Shown here in pieces: positions 47,523-59,381 of a stretch of DNA of 64,000 nt. The stretch lies in contig JAITYX010000005.1 of assembly GCA_021018815.1 (NCBI GenBank), positions 6,667,501-6,731,500 of the forward strand, read 5' to 3'. The position numbers and the translations under genes were made by a program. The DNA comes from Talinum fruticosum (Eukaryota; Streptophyta; Magnoliopsida; Caryophyllales; Talinaceae). The notes beneath the pieces are model-generated. The model was not told the origin of the DNA and searched no databases. It saw only the letters and a program-made list of their open reading frames with translations. Each line of letters opens with the position of its first letter. The stretch's first letter is position 1.

Positions 47523-48961
47523 TGAAGGTTTTATCTTGGAGACGTTAAGTCACCCTAAAGAGGAGTGAATAGGGCGATGGAAGATATTTTAGAATTTACA
47601 AACAGGTTCAGTACAAAACAGACTTACAAAATATATTTGAGTCTAGAATAAACTCAAAAACAAGTCAAACACACAAATACATGGAAACCCTCTAAGGGCG
47701 AGAAAAGCATGGATAGTGCTAATCCAAACACCAAATCAAATCCACTATTTTAAATCCACAAAATACAAGGATTGACTCTTTACTGAATTGCTCCCTTATA
47801 CAAGCCAATTACAAGTTTTCCTACACTTAGAAATTCCCTTATCCGATCTACTACTTCCTAACTTAGATACCCTTTACAGTTAGGGACAATTGAGATAAGT
47901 TAACCCTTACAACTCAGTCAAGGGACTTAGCAGAGAATAGAAAGAGTAGAAGTGATTACAAGACTTTCTCTTTATAACTCGGAAAGTAAGAATTACAAAA
48001 ATCAAGTTGTAAGTCGAGAATTGAGTAAGTATGCAGTAAGTGTTTTTCAATCTGTTCAACAACCTTCAAGTCTTGTAAAGTGACTTCTATTTATACATAG
48101 CAGGGCGGATTAGCCGTTGAGACTTGTTCCGGACTAGTGACCTTCAATAGCCATTGTAACGGCTAGTCCGAGTAATGTAGAAAAGGATTTGTTGTAATAT
48201 GAACGTTGTGTGGTGGTCCTTAGATCGAAAAGTGGTCCATCCCACTGGTTATGATTGAATTTTGCGGTGTAAACAACCGTTGGAGTCAAAGTTGAAGTTT
48301 ACCGATTTGGAAACAAACAACCCCGACACGGTGTTTGAGCCATGTCCGGAAATGGCTAATTTTCTATCTCGTTGGTGTTCAACGGCTAGAAACTGGTTGC
48401 TTTTGCTTTTAAAAAATAGATTAAACTTCTTTAATCAACCAGCAAAAGCAAATCAAAGTAGTACTCAAAGTATAAAAATACTTTGGTCCAAGATTAAGCA
48501 AAGATAATAATTAATTCAAAGTAATTAAACACTTAATTATCTTCGAGCATGAAAGAATGGAATTTTCCGAGTCTAATATATGTTAAGTTCAAATTCCATC
48601 TTGAGTCAATTCTTTAAATGATTAAGTTAAGAAGAATAAAGAATCAGAATACATAAACTTGATCAAGTAAATAATTTCATTAAATATGCTTGACTTAGAA
48701 AGTGGAATTAGCACAATAATTCATTTTCACTTAGAACAAGTAAGTTAGTTCTCGGAATAAAAGTGTTTGTGAAATTATTTACTCATGCCATTGTTCCGAG
48801 TTATTTTTGAGTAAGTCGAAACCCCGTTAAGAGTGATATGCTTGATAGATGGTTTCGAGCGGGTTAGAAAATAATGAAAACTTCGATATGAGTTTCTTAA
48901 AAGTTTAGAATGACTTGAAATCAAAACTATAGAGAAATAGAGAGTTATACCTGAGTTCTCA
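47523..48961 (-). repeat. 5' LTR of the copia element
   Basis: 1439 bp, paired with 39023-40456; the same ends and TATA-like box (about 48090). Confidence 0.9.
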
Positions 48962-48966
48962 ATAAA

Positions 48967-50569
48967 TACATTATAATGGACAAACAACAAGAGTTATGTC
49001 CTATCTACAAGATATCATGATTAACTTTACCCACCAAAACCGATGACACAAAACTTTGTCCTCAAAAATTCATTGATGCTTTCTTACAAATGTCCTGCCA
49101 AATAGCTATTCAATCAGCCTCGTAACTCTAAATGCCCAACTACTCTTCAACCTTCTCTCCCTTGTCAACAAATAAGCACTCTTTTACGTTCATCGGTTAA
49201 ACTCAACTAGTTAACTTTACTTCCCTAATTATACTCAAATTATTGGACTTTTTTCCATTTTCTTTAATTTAACCTTTACTCTTCAAGATACAATAAGTAA
49301 CGAGCATATAAATTAGGAATACAATCAAATCCAAAATCTCAAAAAGCTTGACTAACAATAATTCAGAATAACTTGCATTGTCACATGAAGATAAACTTCC
49401 TCTCTTACAAGCTCGGGATTCTAAAGCAAGTATCTAATCATCTATCAAGCAAGACTATACTGCCAACTCAAAAAAAAAAAAAAAGCAAAGGAGGGGGTAG
49501 GTTACGGAGAAGATATGACAACAAATAGTATCAAGAACACAACAATAAGGCATAATAAAGGTCTTCATATTTCGCCTTTAGTCTACTACAATAACAGAAA
49601 TATGGGATAAAAAATGGGAGTGCTATACATTAGGATCATGCAAAGAAATTCAAGATCATAAAAAATAAGAGTGCCACACATTAGGGTCATGCAAAGACAT
49701 TTGAGATTTGTAAAATTGACAATCAATTGAAAGAAAAAAAAAACAATTTAACCAACTAACACAGACCAAATAACAAGTTACTCATTCATGTACGAAGATT
49801 GGGAATATAAGTAATTGTATTTAGACCCTACAGTCCAACAACCCACCTCCACATTTTTCTAAGCTCTCAAAGCAAAATAAACTAACATCGAGAATTGTCA
49901 TTCCTTTTCTCCATTGCAACACTCTACGCTATAATTGAGGTACCTCCTTCTCCACTCGGTGAAAAATTGTGAGATATAATCCAAAAGGCCATCCTACTAC
50001 CGCTATGTCTCCTTAGACAACCATAATCCAAAAAATTAGTAGGAAAATCATATATAGATGCAAGATGCTATTTCTATATCATTGAATAATGGTCATCTTA
50101 TTTGAATATAGACTATCAAATCATGAAATTCGGATTTAAGTGTATAAAATGTATGGCGAACCAAATACCAAACATACATACATATCCGGAAACACACACA
50201 CAAGGGGAGAGAGAAAGAGAGAGAGAGAGAGAGGAATTACTATCGGAGGAGAGATAAGCTGAGTGTACAACTTCCGGACCGACGAACCAAGTAGAGAGAA
50301 TCTTACGAGAAAAGCTCGCAGATTGGGATGAAGACTAAAAATTTAGGGTTGAAGTAGGCGATGAATAAACCTTTTTAAATTCAAGAGAGCGGAGAAAGCA
50401 AGCTGCGGAGATGACTTAGTAGATTACAGGGAGAAGCAGCTAGGTGGAGGACATCGAGAGATCGGCGGATGCAAGAGATAGAGAGAGATTGTAGCAAAGA
50501 GAGGAGAAGAGCCAAGAATGACCGAAGAGTAAGAAGTAAAGATGAATGTCTTTCATTTTCCTTTTCTTC
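48967..50569. other. Non-coding right part of CACTA-1
   Basis: AT-rich DNA without a supported gene. A (GA)n run lies at 50208-50233. This is the side from which the minus-strand CACTA genes would be transcribed. Confidence 0.5.
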
Positions 50570-50805
50570 TAATATAAAAAGCGGTTGGTAAAAGAGTTGG
50601 AAAAAATAAAATTGATTATACATTAAAAAATATCGACGTTTAATAAAATAGTTTGAAAAATGGTTGGTAAAATTTTTAAACGACAATCGATTTTCCCATG
50701 AAAATCAAAATAGTTGGAAATTTAAAAAGATAAAAAATAGTTGCTAAAACGGTCGATATTTCCAACTGTTTTAAAATTATCGATAAAATGCACTTTTTTG
50801 TAGTG
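50570..50805. repeat. CACTA-1 right subterminal repeats
   Basis: Repeated GCGGTTGGTAAA / AATGGTTGGTAAAA / AAACGGTCGATATTTCCAAC words, inverted relative to those at 29795-30240, ending at TTTTTTGTAGTG. Confidence 0.85.
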
Positions 50806-50951
50806 ATGGTTGAGGATTATCCTTCAATTTTCTCATTAGATCATGATTTTGCACTCAATTCTGTTTTACTTAAAAGAGATAGAATGCTAAATTAGTTAAG
50901 TCATAAAATTGCTGATTTTAACCTGCATAACTAACTATACAAGTTGATGAA
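50806..50951 (+). pseudogene. Helitron segment between the two CACTA elements
   Basis: Reads MVEDYPSIFSLDHDFALNSV (about 50806-50865), continuing in frame from DEFFPFM at 29794. It corresponds to the Helitron region between the Rep and helicase domains (EDY... then ...DxxL). It ends at LYKLMN, where CACTA-2 is inserted; the frame resumes at 63267. Two stops lie inside. Confidence 0.85.
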
Positions 50952-51180
50952 CACTAGTAAAAAAATGACATTATATTACGAGCCTTTTACAATGGTTAAA
51001 AAATGTTCTAAAAAATGACACAGTGGCATTTTTATTAATAAAATTCACCTATTACTACGATTCTTTAATTGAACTGTAGTAATAGGTTAGTGTCCCAACT
51101 TTTTATTAGGGTTCACTTTGGAAGAACCGCAGTAATAAGTGTTCTCTATTGCTATGAGTTTCGTCAAATGTGTGATAAAG
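50952..51180. repeat. CACTA-2 left subterminal repeats
   Basis: Copies of ATTACTACGATTCTTTAATTG, GAACTGTAGTAATAGG and GAACCGCAGTAATAAG. Confidence 0.75.
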
Positions 51181-51654
51181 ATTTTTCCACACGATGTAGG
51201 GTCATATTATTCTTGAGTGGGGTTTAGGATCATCTACTCTTGTATAAGGATCTTAGGCTCATGTCATATTATTTGGAGTAATATTAATGATGAAAGTACG
51301 TACTTTTGAATTATATGAGGTGAATTGCTTCTCGTGTTTAGGGGTGAGGTATGAGTCGAGCGTGGGTTTATAGCAATAAACGAGTATAGTATATGAGATG
51401 AAATGATCTTAGGCTCATGTCATATTCTAGAGACTGCCATAGAACATGAAACCAAATACTAATGCAAAGTTATTTTTAAGAAGTTCACTTCATTTTAAAA
51501 ATCTGATTTTTTTAAATTTATTTTGAGATGTAGAATAATATCCTTTTATTTTTTATGTTATTATTCGAATTATCTAATGTTTATGTTTTTCCTTCTTACG
51601 GATCGTTATAAAATGGAGTAGCACGATCCTTTTAAAGTTACAAAGAAGACAAGG

Positions 51655-51875
51655 GGATGAATAATGATGGACAAGGAGAATTTGGCACGTAGTAAAGAAG
51701 ATCCAACTCTCCTTACTCGGGTCCAATTTGATGACCATCACAACCCGGTAGGTGAGGGTGCATCTCGATTTATGAGTTGTGTTGGTGTGGCAATCCGTGT
51801 ACACGTGAACATCAACTACACTCAATGGGGGAAAGTCCCATAACTGGTTAAGGAGAATCTTTGGAATGATATAAA
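51655..51875 (+). pseudogene. CACTA-2 transposase gene, first conserved exon
   Basis: LLTRVQFDDHHNPVGEGASR, FMSCVGVAIRVHVNI, YTQWGKVP-stop-LVKENLWNDIK, then a donor-like GTAAATG at 51876. This is the start of the plant CACTA protein that combines a Transposase_24-like region with a Ulp1-type protease. One internal stop (about 51841). Confidence 0.75.
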
Positions 51876-52008
51876 GGTAAATGCACTACACATCTCAACT
51901 TAGAATTGCAACTTAGCGTAAATGGTTAATACTAATGCATGTCGTTCTTGTGTTTCGAAAAAATGTTCAACTTGCACGTGAAGGAAGAGAGTCTCCCCTT
52001 GGTGAAAC

Positions 52009-52860
52009 TGTAGACACCTAAAACATGCCATCCTTATCTCTTTTATTTATGTATTTTATTTTATTTGCCGGATGATGAAATCCCCACTCCTATTTGTAGA
52101 TTTGGATCACGAGACGGTATTTGATTGGTGTAATGCAAGTCGAGTAAACCACAAAAATGTTTTAACACCAAATAAATAACCTTTTACCTTGTATGAGTCC
52201 AAAAATCCCTTTTCTTTCGGATGGTCTAAGCTTGGGTCAAACCTTCGAGTCAACGGAAGGCCGACGCTACGTACAAGGGCATTTAGTGCTCAAAATACCG
52301 CGTTTCATCACCAACGTCAAACCCGGACATGGAGTCGAAGACATCAAAATGACATTGTATGGCTGGTGCTACGTTTTATGGTCGAGAATCACCAAAACAC
52401 TGCGTTTTGCTCCAAAAAGTCTAACCAAGACACGGAACTTATTTCCTTAAAACGACGACGTTTATGTCCACCGCCGCGCACCGGGTCTAAACACACCGAA
52501 ATGCTATGTTTTGCACGGAGTCTTGCTGCAACACGAAAGAAGCTGGAGGACCAAAACAACGTCGTTTAGGTCCAACGCCGCACATCCCGAGATCCGGTTC
52601 CATCCCTTACTTTTGGTCCAATTTTTGTGATTTTCTAGCCGATTCAAGCTTACTCCGGATGGATGTTTAATTAGAAACCCTAGGTCATTTTGTGACCTAA
52701 TCTTCTCCTATAAATAGAGGGCTTAGGCTTTCATTTTTCATATGGTCATTTCCTATGCCAAATGCTCGCTGAAACCTAATTAAGAGCTATTGAATGCACT
52801 TGCCTATATTTTGATCTCTTAATCAAGCGTCATTCATCAAGTCGGCATCAAGAATGTCAC
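52009..52860 (+). mobile_element. Tat/Ogre-like gypsy LTR fragment
   Basis: Starts TGTAGACACC; the first several hundred bases follow the minus-strand LTR of 24852-26432 (shared words include GATGATGAAATC, CCTTTTACCTTG and TCTTTCGG). TATA-like CCTATAAATAGAGG lies at about 52711. It sits in an intron of the CACTA-2 gene. Its right end is uncertain, and no primer site or target duplication was found, so it is probably truncated. Confidence 0.65.
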
Positions 52861-52925
52861 AAGACCCTCATGTTAGCGGCAGAGAAATAGAGAAATTTCA
52901 AATCTCATATTGCAATCTGTTTGTA

Positions 52926-53930
52926 CAAGACAAGGAAGATTAAGGCGGAAGGTAGACCATGGGAGGTTTACAACTTCATAACCGAGGACGATTGGAAGAA
53001 GTTTGAAGCATATGTCTCCACTCCGGAATACAAGGTAATTTAACATTTGTTCACTCTTTTTTATAAGTCTTATTTACGGATATTTCTTTAGAGTTAATTT
53101 CTTTAGAATTATTTAGAATTTAACATTTCTAGTCTTATTTAAAATATTTTGTTATCTTAATTACTTACACAGGTATGAGGAGATGCCAATCAAAAGAGGA
53201 TCAAGAACAATGTGTATACCCATATGATGTCCCATAGGGGATATGCGAAGGTGAACGAGAAGTTGTACAAGCGAAGTTGCAAAACGGAGTCGATGAAGGT
53301 GCCATCGTAGATTCTTCATAGATTACTATCGAGAGGGACGAGTTGTGGGTCAAAGGTAGAAAGAAGAAATATGGCACATTCACTACAACATAAGTCCTAT
53401 CCGTGGTGCAACACGATTCGTAAGTTTGACTATTTCTTTATTTATTTTGAAAACTTATCGGTTAATATGAATTGCCCAATGACAATTTATTTCCTTCTTA
53501 CTAGAGTCTTTGTCACAAACCTTGACTTCGAAGTCGTTGACACCACCGTGAGGAGGGATAAGTTAGCCTTGGCCTTAAAAAGATAAGTATCTCGGTTGTG
53601 TTCGAGCAATCGGTAGGAAGGCTGGGGATACTTGAGCACTTCAAGGCTAGAAAAAGTGCCCCTCCTCTTCTAGCCAAGTGGATATCGAGGCAATCATTTC
53701 TCAAGTAGAATGTCAATTAGCCATCCAAATGGAGTCCCAAGTGGCCGCCCAAATGGCTGCCGAAGTGAAGTCCCGAGTGGTTTCCCAAGTGAAAAAGAAA
53801 GTGACGGTCTGGTTCATGATGTACTTTACCAAGATGAGCATCTTGACACCCAACTTGGAAGAGTCACATGAAGCAAAGGGTCAATTCTCACCCCACGTGA
53901 GTGGAAAGTGAGCTCACCCACGAACAATTC
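52926..53930 (+). pseudogene. CACTA-2 transposase gene, Transposase_24 region
   Basis: KAEGRPWEVYNFITEDDWKK, FEAYVSTPEYK with donor GTAATT (about 53035), then ANQKRIKNNVYTHMMSHRGY, AKVNEKL and RDELWVKGRKKKYGTF. This is the hallmark order of Transposase_24. 53678-53830 encodes a hydrophilic, heptad-like stretch (QVECQLAIQMESQVAAQ...), as is usual after this domain. Exons are separated by AT-rich introns with some frame changes. Confidence 0.78.
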
Positions 53931-54240
53931 GAAGATATGGTCGAGGTAATTAAGATTTTGCTATCTAATGAGAATGCATGTTTTTTTGGACTCATTATTA
54001 TTGTATACTTGTTGAATAAATGATGTATATACTTTGGTTGTTGTGGAACTCTGGTGTGTGGTCATTGAGTATTAGTTGTAGTTTATTTTTGTTGTTTTGG
54101 ATGAGGGTCATTATCCCACCAAAATGTCTACTTTTATGGAGAAACTCTGTCTATTTTTTTTTTTTTAGGATTTTTGATAGTTTAAGTTGTCCGTCAAGGG
54201 TTATCTTGTTATTCTAATTCTTATGCTAATTCTTATGCAG

Positions 54241-54863
54241 CCGAGTGCATGCTAGGTTCTCATCACACTCCTCCACATCACATTGTGACAAAGGGTATTG
54301 TTTACCTCGTACGGCCAGGTCCGTCGTTCATGGGGCAATGCTATTAGAGGATCAGGTCAAGGTTAGGGTCGTAGAAGTTATGCAAGGAAAAGAAAGTTGT
54401 GAATTGCCAATCCAATCACCGTACCTCCATACTATTGACGAAGTAGTCAACAAGTTTGTTTCTTCGTTGAAGAGTTTGATTATCCTCTCTACATCAAAGG
54501 TATTTTATTTGAAAATATTAGATCGGTTGTTAATATCACACATATATATTTCTAATTCATCTTATCATCCTCCTAAAACTAGGATCTCATGGCCGAGCCA
54601 AGAGTGGGAAGAATAATGCCAAGTCCTTAGTTGGCACCATCAAGCACTCGGTGACGGCCGATCATCGTCTAGAGTACTCCCTATATCTCCAGCCCGTTGA
54701 TGAGTCACCTCCGGAGTGGAGTTCTCGTCTCCTAGGTTTGGTGAAGCTTTTGCTAGATGATAGAGTACTCCAAATCACAACGCAAAGTCACGTGTTGGGG
54801 CTAGCCAGTGACAATGAGATTAGCATATCGATTTTCTTGGATGACATACTGCAATTTCTATAG
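54241..54863 (+). pseudogene. CACTA-2 transposase gene, middle region
   Basis: EDQVKVRVVEVMQGKESCEL and HTIDEVVNKFVSSLKSL (about 54350-54490), then after an intron LLLDDRVLQI and ISISIFLDDILQFL (about 54750-54860). These match the linker that precedes the Ulp1-like domain in plant CACTA proteins. Assignment rests on order and on weak but repeated similarity. Confidence 0.6.
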
Positions 54864-55006
54864 ATTTAAAAGATCGGCACGACCACTATTATGCTCAACA
54901 TTATGTGACTTATATATAAGTTCATTTAACTGTTAATTTTCATTTCTAACTATATATGGACAATTAATATGTAATAGGTGGCTCCAGGAAATGACTACGA
55001 AGACTC

Positions 55007-56734
55007 GGGTAGGATTGACTAACTCCTTGGATGTGTTTTGATTTCATGCATTCATCTAAATTTAGGATAAAACAAGAAGCATCCTAAAAGAAATTTCATT
55101 TAACTAAGTCATATGCTTTACAATTCATCATTTCAATATGACTTATTCTTGATCGAACTCGAGACTTAAGTATATTAAGATTATCCGACCAAGTCCGAGA
55201 CTCGGAAAATAGAATCCGAGCTAGTTATGACAGATTGAGTAAGACCGACCCACTCGGATCTCAAATTCTGACCCACTAAGTCGGACTCGGACTCAGAAAG
55301 TAGAATCTAAGTTAGTTATGACGGATCGAGTAAGTCCGACCCACTCGGATCTCAAATTCGACCACTAAGTCGGACTCGGACTCGGAAAGTAGAATCCGAG
55401 TTAGTTATGATAGATTGAGTAAGTCCGACCCACTCGGATATCAAATTCGACCCACTAAGTCGGACTCGGACATTTAGTTTGCCTACGCTATTATTTGTTT
55501 AATCATGCGTAATTGTAAAATGTCTAAATAACTCATGTGTCCATTAAGATTGAATGATTTATTTATGAGTTTTGGCATATCCGGAATCTGAGTATATTGA
55601 ATATTAGACTTATTCCAGATTAATAGATTAAGGTAATTAGTTATTAAATGCTTTATTTAGACTAATCCTTATCTAATTATGGACCATAATATATTTATAA
55701 TTTGAGAACCATTATGTTTAATGTTTTTGCAGGTTTTTCTAATGTAATTATCTGAAGAAAAAGCAAAAACAAAAGGCTTTTGACCGTTAAGGCACTCGCC
55801 GACAAAAAGCTGGAATTTCTAGAAAAGCTTAGAACTTACTTGACGACCTTGTGCATTACTATTTTGGGTAATATTTTATTTTTGAGTCTAACAGTCTTTT
55901 CGTTCAGCTTTTTCAGTTTACAAAAGCTCAAAAAAGTTGTTGGAAGCTAGGACCAAGGCACAACGACTACTTCAAGGTGGTCCAAAATCTGAGTGACTCA
56001 AACTATCCGTTACAACGGCTAGTTGACTTCGACGACTTCAACAGAAAGACATTGGAGGCTCAACAGCCTATCTCTTCAAGGCAGATTATTTATAAAGCCT
56101 TAGCACAAGATTTCAACCGACGAATGGAAGAAAAAGAGAGACCATATTAAACATCTTCTCGAGCATAGAACTCCCAAACTGTAATTCTAATATTCCGAGT
56201 TGTATTCTTCCGAGTCGGTTGTATTGCAATTCTTACTACTCTTCTACCCTTTCTCTCTGACTGAGTTGTAAAGGTTACCTCAACTCAGTTGTCCCAAACT
56301 GTAAAGGTTACCTCGGTTTGGAAGTACCAGAGTTAGATAAGGGAACTTCTAACCCTGGGAAAAATCGGAGGATCCCAAGTTGATAAGGTAACTTCAACTT
56401 GGAAGTACTAGGTTAGTCGGATAAGGTAAATTCCGAGCCTAGGAAAATTGTAATAGATTTGTTTGGGAACAAATCTGGGTAGTCATATTGATTGTAATTG
56501 AGGATTCAATTAGTGGATTTGATTTGGTGTCCGGATTGACATTGTCCGTGGTTTTCTCGCCCTGAAGGGTTTCCATGTATTTTTATGTGTTATACACTTT
56601 CCGAGTCTAATCTAGACTCAAAATATGTTTTTGTCTCTCTTTTGTGCAAAAGAGTTTGATTTTCTCAAAAATCTTCCATCACCCTATTCACCTCCCCTCT
56701 AGGGTGACTTAACTTCTCCAAGAGCAAGCCTTTA
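55007..56734 (+). mobile_element. Copia LTR (plus orientation), probably solo
   Basis: The right end ...CACCCTATTCACCTCCCCTC, AGGGTGACTTAAC, ...AAGCCTTTA is homologous to the other copia LTRs (which end CCTTCA). The hexamer GACTCG flanks it (55002-55007 and 56735-56740), suggesting a GACTC duplication. The left terminus does not show TG, so that boundary is approximate. It interrupts the CACTA-2 gene before the Ulp1-like domain. It contains a three-copy tandem array (55199-55471). Confidence 0.7.
55199..55471. repeat. Three ~90-bp tandem repeats in the copia LTR
   Basis: The unit contains TAGAATC (at about 55210, 55301, 55390), GTTAGTTATGA, CCGACCCACTCGGAT and CCACTAAGTCGGACTCGG, spaced 89-91 bp. 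The GACTCGGAC words make it rich in short inverted motifs. Confidence 0.92.
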
Positions 56735-56740
56735 GACTCG

Positions 56741-57480
56741 TTCCATAGGAATCGAGTATGTTCGATTTTGTAGTCCTAAGCCTATTCAAGTAGTCGGTTA
56801 TGGAACGATCCAAATTTATCTCGGACCATATGTCCAGGATGCAAAAATATGTTAATTGGCACCTTTCAATGAGGGGTTAGTGTACAAATAATTTAAATGG
56901 AGTTTTAATGGTTTAATAATTACATTTTTATATATGTTATTTGTGTTGGTATAAGGCCCACCGGATGCTTGATGTTATATATCCGAGGAGTAACGTCGTG
57001 TACTGGCTTGATCCTCTAGGTCATACCATGAGGAAGGATATTAGACTAGTAATTCGACTCATGAGTTCAGTATTTACTCATTTTTATTGCTTTTGTGAAG
57101 TATTATTTTCAATTGTATGTTGGTTGCATGTCTTTATGATATATTTGAACAATACATGATCTTTATTTGAATTTTATTTTCATTTGATTGGAAAATAGTG
57201 CTCTTGGAGTGCACAACATGCAAGGAGGCTTGAGAGGCTCACATAAGGCAAAACTCCAAAATGTTGTCTTTGTAAAGGTGAGGTTCTCTTGCTTAACGTT
57301 AAGTTAGTTTTCATTTCCGGTGAAATTACTTGCTAGATAACTACTAACTAATTCTCCATGTGTTGGGAATGTATTTTGATTATTGCAATGCCTTAAAAGA
57401 ATCGGGAATGTGGAGTGTAGCTTTTACATTCTCTAATACATGAAAGAGATTGTGACCCAGGTGAGTTTCGATGATCCCGA
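56741..57480 (+). pseudogene. CACTA-2 Ulp1-like cysteine protease domain
   Basis: VRFCSPKPIQVVGYGTIQIY (about 56765), then HRMLDVIYPRSNVVYWLDPL (about 56955-57015) and, after introns, VECSFYIL-stop-YMKEIVTQ (about 57412-57460). In Ulp1-type proteases the catalytic His, Asp and Cys lie in HW, LDxL and ECGxYV motifs. All three residues remain here, although W became R, GY became SF and a stop follows. Plant CACTA and MULE elements often carry such domains; the role is unclear. Confidence 0.75.
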
Positions 57481-57871
57481 CCCTAATCCCGCAAATGTAC
57501 TTAATTCTAAGCACCCTTTGTTACATTTGTTTATGAATACTTAATTTATCTTTTCATATTATTTTTAGCTTAATTAGTACTTTCACTTGAAGTAAATATA
57601 TGTAAAATTTCTTTTATAGCATTGGTCATAGTATTTCCGGGCAAGAAAGCCCGCCACTACCCCCTTATGCACAAGCTATGTTGGACGAACTTAGAGAGCG
57701 TTCGGCACATTTTGTGTATGAACTTATAATTACACATACATAGGTATATATTTACGAGATGATTGTTTCCTCATTATTTGATTGGTAATTTTTGTGGTTT
57801 TTTTAATTGTTTTTATAGCATACATATATTCGTACATATACATAGATATACATATACATATACATATATAG

Positions 57872-58442
57872 GGGAGGGTTCAAGTGAGCCCTTCCCTTTA
57901 GATGAGCTCACTTGTTAGGTAAGCACTTTTAATCTGAACCATTCAATTAAATTTGAGGGTTCAGATTAAAAGGAACATTGTAATTTAAAAAAAGAAAATG
58001 AATGTGTTTTTCCTATGGGAGAAGGGGAACAAGGTCTTGACCCCTTCGCCGCCTCACATTCCGAGCACTCTCTCTCTCTCTCTCTCGTCGGAGCTCAAGC
58101 CTTACACCGGCGTCCACCTACCAGCCTCTTCCTTCCGTCTGCCTTCATTCCTAAACCCACTCACATCTGTCCCTCTTTCATGGCTCGCTCATTCATCCTT
58201 CTCCCTCTGCTCGCTCATTCATCTTCTCTACTCGGTGGCCATGGATTCACCCCTCTCCCAATTCGTCGACGGTCGTCTTCACTAGACCAGCCCATCCTAG
58301 CCTATCCCAGCCTGTCTAGCCTCCGTCCCCCTCGTGTTCCCATCCACCTGCTGAACCCTAATTGATAATTTCAAAGCAATCTCTTTCTCTCTCCCGACTC
58401 TTTGTGTTTCGCAAACCCAAAAACTAGGAACACCCAGGACAA
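57872..58442. other. Transposon-like terminus and CT-rich block
   Basis: After a (CATATA)-rich stretch, GGGGAGGGTTCAAGTGAGCC begins a segment with AATCTGAACCATTCAATT and its near inverse (57935-57980), a type of end seen in many plant DNA elements. 58020-58400 is GC- and CT-rich with (CT)n (58069-58086). It resembles a 5' UTR or captured exon; its open frames have no recognisable protein. Confidence 0.35.
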
Positions 58443-58810
58443 TTGGAGAAAAATCTACCTATGATGCGGTTAAAGGAGCTTTTCAATGTTAATCATTTAA
58501 TTGTTAGTCAAGCAAACCCACATATTGCACTTTTATTAAGGCTGAAGGAGTTTGTGCGAGCCTATATTAGAAAATCTACCAAGGATAATGTAGATCATAT
58601 TTACAAAATATGGACAATTGATTTTACTATAGCTTATTCTGTTAAAACTCATGAAGAAGTTGTTAGTATACAAAATGGTGAGCATTGCCATAATTTCACC
58701 TGAAAATCTATACGAAATCATATTAAGGCTAAATATAGATTCATACATATAGGGCTAGTTCAAGTTGCAATTAAACCTCTTGTCGAAGAGGTATTGATGC
58801 ACCCATTTAC
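58443..58810 (+). pseudogene. Pararetroviral movement protein remnant
   Basis: An open stretch to 58703 ([14 protein letters not shown]...), a stop, then IHIGLVQVAIKPL (about 58740), a conserved caulimovirid movement-protein block. Later sequence to about 59300 is full of stops. Movement proteins of this family form tubules through plasmodesmata; this copy is truncated and dead. Confidence 0.75.
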
Positions 58811-59381
58811 ATGGCATTAAGAGATAAAAGGCTACAAAAGTATAAGTCGTCACTTTTAGCTATGGTTAATAAAAAACATTTGTCATGATAAATTTATTTT
58901 AATTGCTAACCTGACTTTATAATTGACCTAACTTGTCCTTTGACAATTGAAGCCTTGAAACTTGATGTTCTTGTTCAAGGAAATGAATTTTATAATTGTA
59001 AAAAATTTGCTATCATGTACCGAGTATATTTTCGTCTTTTGTCTAGAAATTTAAATACAAGATATTTAAGCCATTTACCTTCAAGATCATTAGAACAGTT
59101 TTATTAACTATTTTTTATGACAAACCGACAGTTTTTACTCCAAAATTATTAAGATGGGATGAAATTACGATCCCTGAAAAATTGAACTTGAAGAGGCTCA
59201 AGTCCCTTCACAATTAGAAAATAATGAAATTGATTATTTTATTCAAGAACCTGATGGAAGAGTTCTCATCCTATTTTAATCGATGAGAGAATCCCACTTC
59301 GACCTATTTCAACTACTAGTAGAAAATCATTTTCGACTATGAGGCTAGTTCTTTAGCACACTAAATACTTCACAAAGATAC

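Larger units (their letters stand above)
39023..48961 (-). mobile_element. Complete Ty1/copia retrotransposon
   Basis: Two LTRs (39023-40456 and 47523-48961) begin TGA(A/G)AACTCAGG and end CTTCA, flanked by ATAAG (39018-39022) and ATAAA (48962-48966). The tRNA-Met-type primer site TGGTATCAAAGC (47520-47509) and a polypurine tract (CAAAAAGGGGAGAT, 40470-40457) are in the right places. Internal order on the minus strand is gag, protease, integrase, RT, RNase H, the copia order. LTRs differ at roughly one base in six or seven by eye and the ORFs are broken, so the insertion is old. A long stretch after RNase H recalls SIRE-type elements. Confidence 0.93.
29795..50805 (-). mobile_element. CACTA-1 (En/Spm) transposon, ~21 kb with nested insertions
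   Basis: The left end TACTACAAGAAAA (CACTACAAG with C to T) and the right end CTTTTTTGTAGTG are inverted copies. Both are flanked by ATG (29792-29794 and 50806-50808), a 3-bp duplication as expected for CACTA. Subterminal regions share repeated ACGGTCGG/GGTTGGTAAA words. Genes are on the minus strand: TNP2-type transposase (35254-37830) and TnpA-like (30503-32500). It contains a copia solo LTR and a complete copia element; without these it is about 9.5 kb. Confidence 0.92.

Noticed and set aside
55196..55475. Possible CRISPR-like array
   Set aside because: Only three ~90-bp contiguous units without spacers, inside an LTR of a plant genome.
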